From: Dryococelus australis
Lineage: Eukaryota > Arthropoda > Insecta > Phasmatodea > Phasmatidae
Reading direction: 5' to 3'
NCBI GenBank assembly: GCA_029891345.1
Contig: CM056994.1
Span: 220,762,491-220,826,490 of the forward strand
Length of the DNA stretch: 64,000 nucleotides
In this document: piece after piece, positions 59,401-64,000 of the stretch
How the letters are laid out: every line of letters begins with the position of its first letter
How positions within the stretch are numbered: position 1 is the first letter of the stretch
Notes under the pieces: model-generated
Databases searched by the model: none
Told to the model about the DNA's origin: nothing
What the model saw: the letters and a program-made list of their open reading frames with translations, nothing else
Program-made: the position numbers and the translations under genes

Positions 59401-59541
59401 GCACACCTCGCATCGATACACCAGCCTTGGCCGAGTAACGCTTTCTTCCGGTCAGCCTATGCAGGTGTGGTGGTACGACTTGTTACATGAGATACAATGA
59501 ACTAGGCGGATGCTGTAACCCGGACATGTGATCCAGCTACA
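59401..59541 (-). other. PHD-like zinc finger B in Gag
   Basis: C-x4-C-x9-C-x2-C-x4-H-x2-C-x16-C-x2-C with all eight ligands present (CISC, HHTC, CEVC). Same spacing as finger A at every step, so the two arose by duplication. One stop codon lies between the His-Cys pair and the last Cys pair. Confidence 0.78.
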
Positions 59542-59562
59542 GTATGTGTCTTGTTGAGTTTG

Positions 59563-59703
59563 ACATGTTTTACACCTTTACTCCAATCCATTGGTGTTCC
59601 ATGCTTCATTTTCCCATCCCAGGCACCAGAAGTGGAACTGTCGTTGACAATGTGTGCATATAATACGGTGGATACTGATACCCTGACAAGTGGTATGACT
59701 TCA
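59563..59703 (-). other. PHD-like zinc finger A in Gag
   Basis: Spacing: position 1 (TGA codon where finger B has Cys), x4, C, x9, C-x2-C (CTHC), x4, H-x2-C (HFWC), x16, C-x2-C (CKTC). This is the C4HC3 order of a PHD finger. The nonsense codon replaces the first zinc ligand. Confidence 0.7.
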
Positions 59704-59832
59704 TGTCTCTGGGACCACGTTAGCCATGCCACAGACTTGTGGCTCTTTAGGACTGCCTTCGCTGTCTGACATCTTATTGGTCTGGGCGCCACGAGATGTT
59801 TCTAGACGCCTCAAAATCTGGTTCATTCGATC

Positions 59833-60246
59833 TCAGCTACTGTCTTTACTGTCACTTAGACTAGTCAACTTAGCTTGTGCATACGCTATATCAGACACAC
59901 TCTGGTATACCTTACTGCCAGAGATTAACACCGGTCGGGTTGGCTGATGGCTTGGTACAAAGTTAGCTGTGGAGATTATGGCAATATGCCTGGCTACAAT
60001 CTTAGCCCTTTGAGGTAGGACTGACTGACCAGGGTATTCATTCACTGGTCTCCTAGGCTCTGGTGTAGAAGCAAGTCGACTGGGACCACCAGTTGCCTGG
60101 GTGGTGCTGGCTGACAAGTTTCCATACAGGGAGGTATGGTGTTTCTTGCTCCACTTGGCAGCTGCACTGCTCCCAAAGCATGAATTGGAGATGCCCAACC
60201 TGACGTCACTCCCAGTGACTAAGGCACAAACTATCGGATGACTCAC
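59833..60246 (-). pseudogene. Gag N-terminal domain
   Basis: 138 codons, open from the ATG at 60246 to a TGA at 59835-59833. It is Ser/Pro/Thr-rich with an FVPS..PTRPVL block also seen at 708-760. After the stop the same frame stays open through a short helical part into the first finger, so the stop is secondary. Confidence 0.65.
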
Positions 60247-60820
60247 GATGCCAAGCCTAGTTTGCTTAGGGAAATAAACAGGGGTGCTGGCTTAAGCAGA
60301 AGGCAACTCCAGGTGACGGGTGGCTTGAGTTAGTTCCCGTGGGGTTTCTCAACCAAGTGCAGAGAAGCTAGTAGTGCACACCTACTTAGCAGCCAGGAAC
60401 TCCTCCTTTTTCTCTTTCCTTCGAGCTCCGTGTCTCTCTCCGAATGCCATAGAGATAGCGGTGACACAACTTTAATTCTAGTCCGGTGCAAGCAGTAAAC
60501 AGTATTCTGTTTGTAATTTGAAAGAGTTTTGTCACCACTGGCATTAGCAGACTTCTGTTAGAGCGACGGCAGCTGGCCGTATTTTTTCGGCCCAGGTGCT
60601 CGTTAAAGCTCCCCTTTCAGCAGTTTGGAAGAACCATTATCTTCTGCTCGTTCGAAACACAGGGCTGCAGCTGGGAGCTGAGCCGACACTTTCCTCGGTA
60701 AAGCCAGGATGTTTTGGTGAGCACTGCACTTTGCCACTAGGCAAACCTGTGGCAGGGGGCATGTGCTGTCAAGTGGACGAGTATCGATTGCGGTGGTGGC
60801 GGGCTCTGATTGGCCAGCCA

Positions 60821-60846
60821 TGACGTCGACCAAGGTCGTGACGTCA
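60821..60846. promoter_or_regulatory. Paired CRE-like palindrome
   Basis: Two TGACGTC cores, 19 bp apart from start to start, face each other around a GACC-AA-GGTC centre. A reverse CCAAT (ATTGG) lies 10 bp upstream, in a GC-rich block (60690-60960). This could be the promoter of an LTR or of an unseen gene. Confidence 0.35.
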
Positions 60847-60899
60847 GGTGAGGCAGTTGGTGTTTTGTACTCTAAGTAATGGGGTCACGAGAGTCGTGA

Positions 60900-63100
60900 G
60901 CGGGCAACTGTTGTGAGCGGAGGTCTTGGCGTGGGTGTGCGATCAGGAGGAGGTTGCGACAACACAATGATGCTAAGTATTCGTTGAAAATCTTTGTTTT
61001 TGTGTGTGGTCAGGACATTCTTCCCAGCTTCACAAGAAGAATGGCCCCAGCCATGTCGTTAAATAGTCAGTTTTTTAGTAAATAAGAGGTAGATGATAGA
61101 AGACTGTGGAGTAGTGCGTAGCATGTGGGTAGTGTTAGTGTAGGTGGTGTCGAGAGGCCATGGTAGAAGATTAACTGGTTAATATCTCCTACTCATCAGC
61201 TCTGGCCAAGGAGCTAATGAGGTTTTGTTCACTTTGTTATAAATGATTACCTTTGGCCCAGGATGGAACCTTAGCTTTTACAGTTGTTTTTCAGACCTCT
61301 TAGGGAAACTTAAAGGAAGGTTATTTGTAATGGTAGTACCTTGTGTTTAAATGGTTCCGTATGTTTTTGTGTTTGTACTTGGCGGAGTTGGGTAGGTACT
61401 ACTGCTTTGAAGTAAACAGAGGTCTAGGTTATGTTTCCCGATAATTTTTGACAGGTTCCCCAACAAAATTAATTTTGTGTGTTTTAATTTGTTCATTTAA
61501 AGTGATTCAATCTTTACCTTGGTTTCTAAATTAATTCTTGCTCAAGTTCTCTAAAGCTTATTCCGGTGATCCACGCGTATCAATCTTTCAATAAATCTTC
61601 TAAGCAAAAACTTAGTCAGTTGTAATATTAAAGTTAGTTTTGTCATTTTCATTTAAGGCCTGGGGGGTAATGGTTGAGCGCTATTGCTATAGCTAATTTA
61701 AGTTAGCAGTGAAAAGAATATTCCGATGCACTGATCCTAAAATAATTTTAAGGTAACTTCATGTTAGTGAAAAATTATATTTACTATCAATTAATACTTT
61801 TGTTAAAGGGGGCAATCTACCCCTATTCACTTATTTATACTCACCCCTGGGTGAGCTAAACCTGAAGTTTTAGTGAGAAGGGCATCGTGTTAACCCTACA
61901 ATAAATTCCTTTTTTTCTTAAATCGAACACTGGATAGGCCAGTGTGTTTCCAAAATTTAGAATTGTTTGTATATTAATTCACTATACAAATTTTTCTTGT
62001 GATGATTGTAAAATTACATTCTTTTGAATAACAACAAAGTATTTACAGCAATTACAGTTTTGCCTTACAAAACCATTTCTATTTAAATGCTAACCTACTT
62101 GGTGTAAAGAATAATACTAATAATTCTTAACTGGTAACCTTTAAATCAATTGTTTGATAATTCTTGGATGTTGTTTGTTATTTATTTCTCATTTTATTTT
62201 ACTTATTTAAACAATTGTTGTTTTGAATAAACCAACATATTTTTTTTTTTTTTTTTAATAATATATCTTTCTTGCTAGTATTTAGTAACCCGCCTCTTAT
62301 TGCAGCTCTCGACTCTCCCTTCTTCAAGGGAAATTGATAGCTTAGTATACAGGCACCAGGTAAAGGATAGTTTAATTTAAATGAAATACATCAATGCATT
62401 GCTTCTTTTTCAAAGTCAGGCCTATGAAGATGTCTCAACAGTTTTCATCGCCATTCGAGTAGAACCCCCACAGTTCCCCCCCTTTTTTTTTGTTTTTGGG
62501 TTAATGAGCCTTTTTCTTGTATTCAAATTAATATACTAAGTTTTAGTTGCAGCATGTGGTGGAGACTTCGCAGGTTAGATTTTGGCGTTGGCTCATTCTC
62601 CTTTCACTGTAATTCTAAATTTTACTTTTCCCTCTCCCCCTACCTTATAACAATATGTGCTCGGTCGGCCCATGCCTGGGCCGGAGTGGGAGGTGTGACG
62701 TCTGCCTGGAGCGAGCAGTGTGGGAGCATCTACCCTTGTGCTTGGCTATATTGCCTCGGGTACTCGGCCCTCTTCAGTAAGCTTCGCTGGTGTGGTGACA
62801 CATTGTCTGCCAGGTGCGTCGGGGAGGCTGATGTGTTATTGCCCACTAGGCTGGGAGTGATTCTGTCGCACTCATGAATAATATGTTGGGTTTGACCCTT
62901 GCTCTGGTTATGTAGATACTACGTGAGTGTGTGAGAAAGTTGGGTCTAGAACATCAAGAAATACCACGTGTCTGTAACTTTTCCTCCACGGGAAACAATC
63001 CTGTAGCCACTTTGGTTGTGGTTCCTGGTATAATATTAACACATTAGGATGAATCGCAGCCGTTTGGTATAACTCGTGTAAGCAGCATGCTTCAGTCGTC
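60900..63100. other. No gene recognised
   Basis: AT-rich in 61300-62500 with GC-rich patches at 60900-60960 and 62650-62850. The 5' LTR of the minus-strand gag-protease element might lie here, but no duplicate LTR is present to prove it. Confidence 0.4.
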
Positions 63101-63139
63101 ACCACCTGTTCTCCATCTCCCTGATTTTACTAAACTTTT

Positions 63140-64000
63140 GTGATCCAGGTAGAGGCATCTTCCCTGGCTTTCGGAGCTGTCCTGGACCAGACAACTGAAT
63201 GCGGTTTAGCACCTGTAGCCTTTGCAAGTTGCACCTTAACGAAAGTTCAATGGAATTTAGTAGGAATTTACAATATATTTGCCTGCACTTTAGGTCTTGT
63301 GAAATTTGCATCCTATATAGATCACTAGGAGTGTGATTTGTTTACCGATAACCAGGCCTTGAGTTGGGTTTTAAACCATCCACAGGAGCTGGGGAAACTG
63401 GGACAGTAAGTTTTATGTCTCACTAGGTTCCGTTTCAAGGTACATCACATCCACGGGGCGGAAAATCAGGTTGCCGATGCGCTTTCACGGGTGTTTGACG
63501 TGGACGACTTTGAGGCGGGCCAGAATGAGGTTCTCTCGACGCTTCCATAAATCTATTACACGGGTTTCCCGAGTTCGTCAAGCTGTGCCAGCCACAGGCA
63601 GGTGATGATTTTTGTTCACGAGTGGTTAACGACTAAAATAAGGGTAAAGTTCTTTCCTACGTCCTGGATAAGGGTGTTCTCTATTACACCGGGAAAAGCA
63701 GGAGTTCTCATAAAATTGTGGTCCCACAGTCATTACGTGTCATGGTAATTACTTATTTCCACGATTCAGTGTTTGGTGGCCATCAAGGTATCTGCAAAAC
63801 ATTCCAAAAATTGCAATTATTTTTCATGGTCAACACTGAGGAGAGATGTAGTGGCCTGTGTGCATTCCTGCAAGGCCTGTCAAAGGTGTAAACAGGCCCT
63901 GAACATGAATGTGGGGCAGAATGTTTGTCAGTTGCCAGAAGTGCCTTGGGAGACCGTTCACTTGGACGTATTCAGTCCCTTGGTTCGTTCTTGTAAAGGG
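63140..64000 (+). pseudogene. Ty3/gypsy RNase H and integrase N-terminus, cut by the window end
   Basis: RNase H: QVEASSLAFGAVLDQ (the catalytic Asp of DAS is Glu), PVAFASCTLTK, FTDNQALSWVLNHP, then ENQVADALSRVFDVDDF at 63460-63510. Integrase zinc finger: HDSVFGGHQGICKTFQKLQLFF (63752-63820) and, after a frameshift, SCKACQRCKQ (63865-63895). The catalytic core starts with PWETVHLDVFSPL (first Asp) at 63945. Stops at 63326 and 63638 and a shift near 63830 show it is dead. The element continues past position 64000. Confidence 0.88.

Larger units (their letters stand above)
58140..60250 (-). pseudogene. Ty3/gypsy gag-protease region with tandem PHD-like fingers
   Basis: Read leftwards: an N-terminal Gag frame (60246-59833), two PHD-like fingers (59703-59401), a capsid block (AHLNGKAFEWWERYGEFISEWGQF at 59190-59115), a degenerate knuckle CWFCPG.HLNKGC (59006-58968), a retropepsin (VEISGKRVLALLDSVATRNLI, about 58760-58690, where the active-site D[ST]G reads DSV), a linker and the first residues of RT (PFRVSARRRQL, 58220-58185). 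The rest of RT and all later domains are missing left of 58140. The N-terminal frame and both fingers share one reading frame, broken by four stop codons; capsid and protease use another. The lack of RT indicates truncation. Confidence 0.82.

Noticed and set aside
62554..62877. 107-codon plus-strand frame as a gene
   Set aside because: GC-rich patch with no domain; the residue pattern looks random.
1..64000. tRNA or rRNA genes
   Set aside because: No cloverleaf A/B-box pair or rRNA core sequence was recognised by eye; a tRNAscan-SE run would settle it.

Overview
The window looks like AT-rich nuclear DNA from an animal, most likely an arthropod and probably an insect with a large, repeat-rich genome; the species cannot be named from the sequence. 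The evidence is a spliced metazoan nuclear gene with an 11-kb intron and the company of Ty3/gypsy, Jockey-like and CR1-like LINE, piggyBac, Myb/SANT (Harbinger-type) and THAP-type transposon genes. I see no bacterial operons, CRISPR arrays, tRNA or rRNA genes.

The only clear host gene is FOXRED1, a mitochondrial complex I assembly factor, on the minus strand. Exon 1 is at 15073-15381 and exon 2 at 3805-4034; later exons must lie left of position 1. Intron 1 (4035-15072) holds a Ty3/gypsy element with both LTRs (6451-10803, antisense to FOXRED1), two copies of a foldback repeat (5829-6330 and 12100-12946) and a truncated LINE (13085-14390).

Right of the FOXRED1 promoter, 16440-20874 is a decayed but nearly full-length LINE whose ORF1 combines a PHD-type finger, a coiled coil and an SGNH-esterase-like block, followed by endonuclease and RT. 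From 21.1 to 27.9 kb lie two long non-coding dispersed repeats and one intact orphan reading frame (25082-25453). From 27.9 to 36.4 kb a minus-strand Jockey-like LINE appears to be split in two by about 4.4 kb that carries a piggyBac transposase pseudogene and a diverged tandem array of about 165-bp units. A gypsy RNase H-integrase fragment follows (36553-38365, minus).

From 38.7 to 50 kb come second copies of the dispersed repeats, three copies of a Myb/SANT-domain gene (two of them forming a 2.8-kb palindrome centred near 48150) and a pseudogene of the DUF7869 'GGQNKN' type (42997-45115). From 51 to 57.5 kb lie a terminal-inverted-repeat element, a two-exon THAP-domain gene relic and two more copies of the foldback family. 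From 58 kb to the right edge are a minus-strand gypsy gag-protease region whose Gag carries two tandem PHD-like zinc fingers, and a plus-strand gypsy RNase H-integrase fragment cut by the window end.

Nearly every transposon gene is broken by stops, frameshifts or loss of catalytic residues, so the region is an old transposon graveyard around one working gene. The observations most worth following are the tandem PHD fingers in a Gag, the large Myb/SANT palindrome, the roughly 40-bp motif that occurs ten times in the foldback family, and the split Jockey element.
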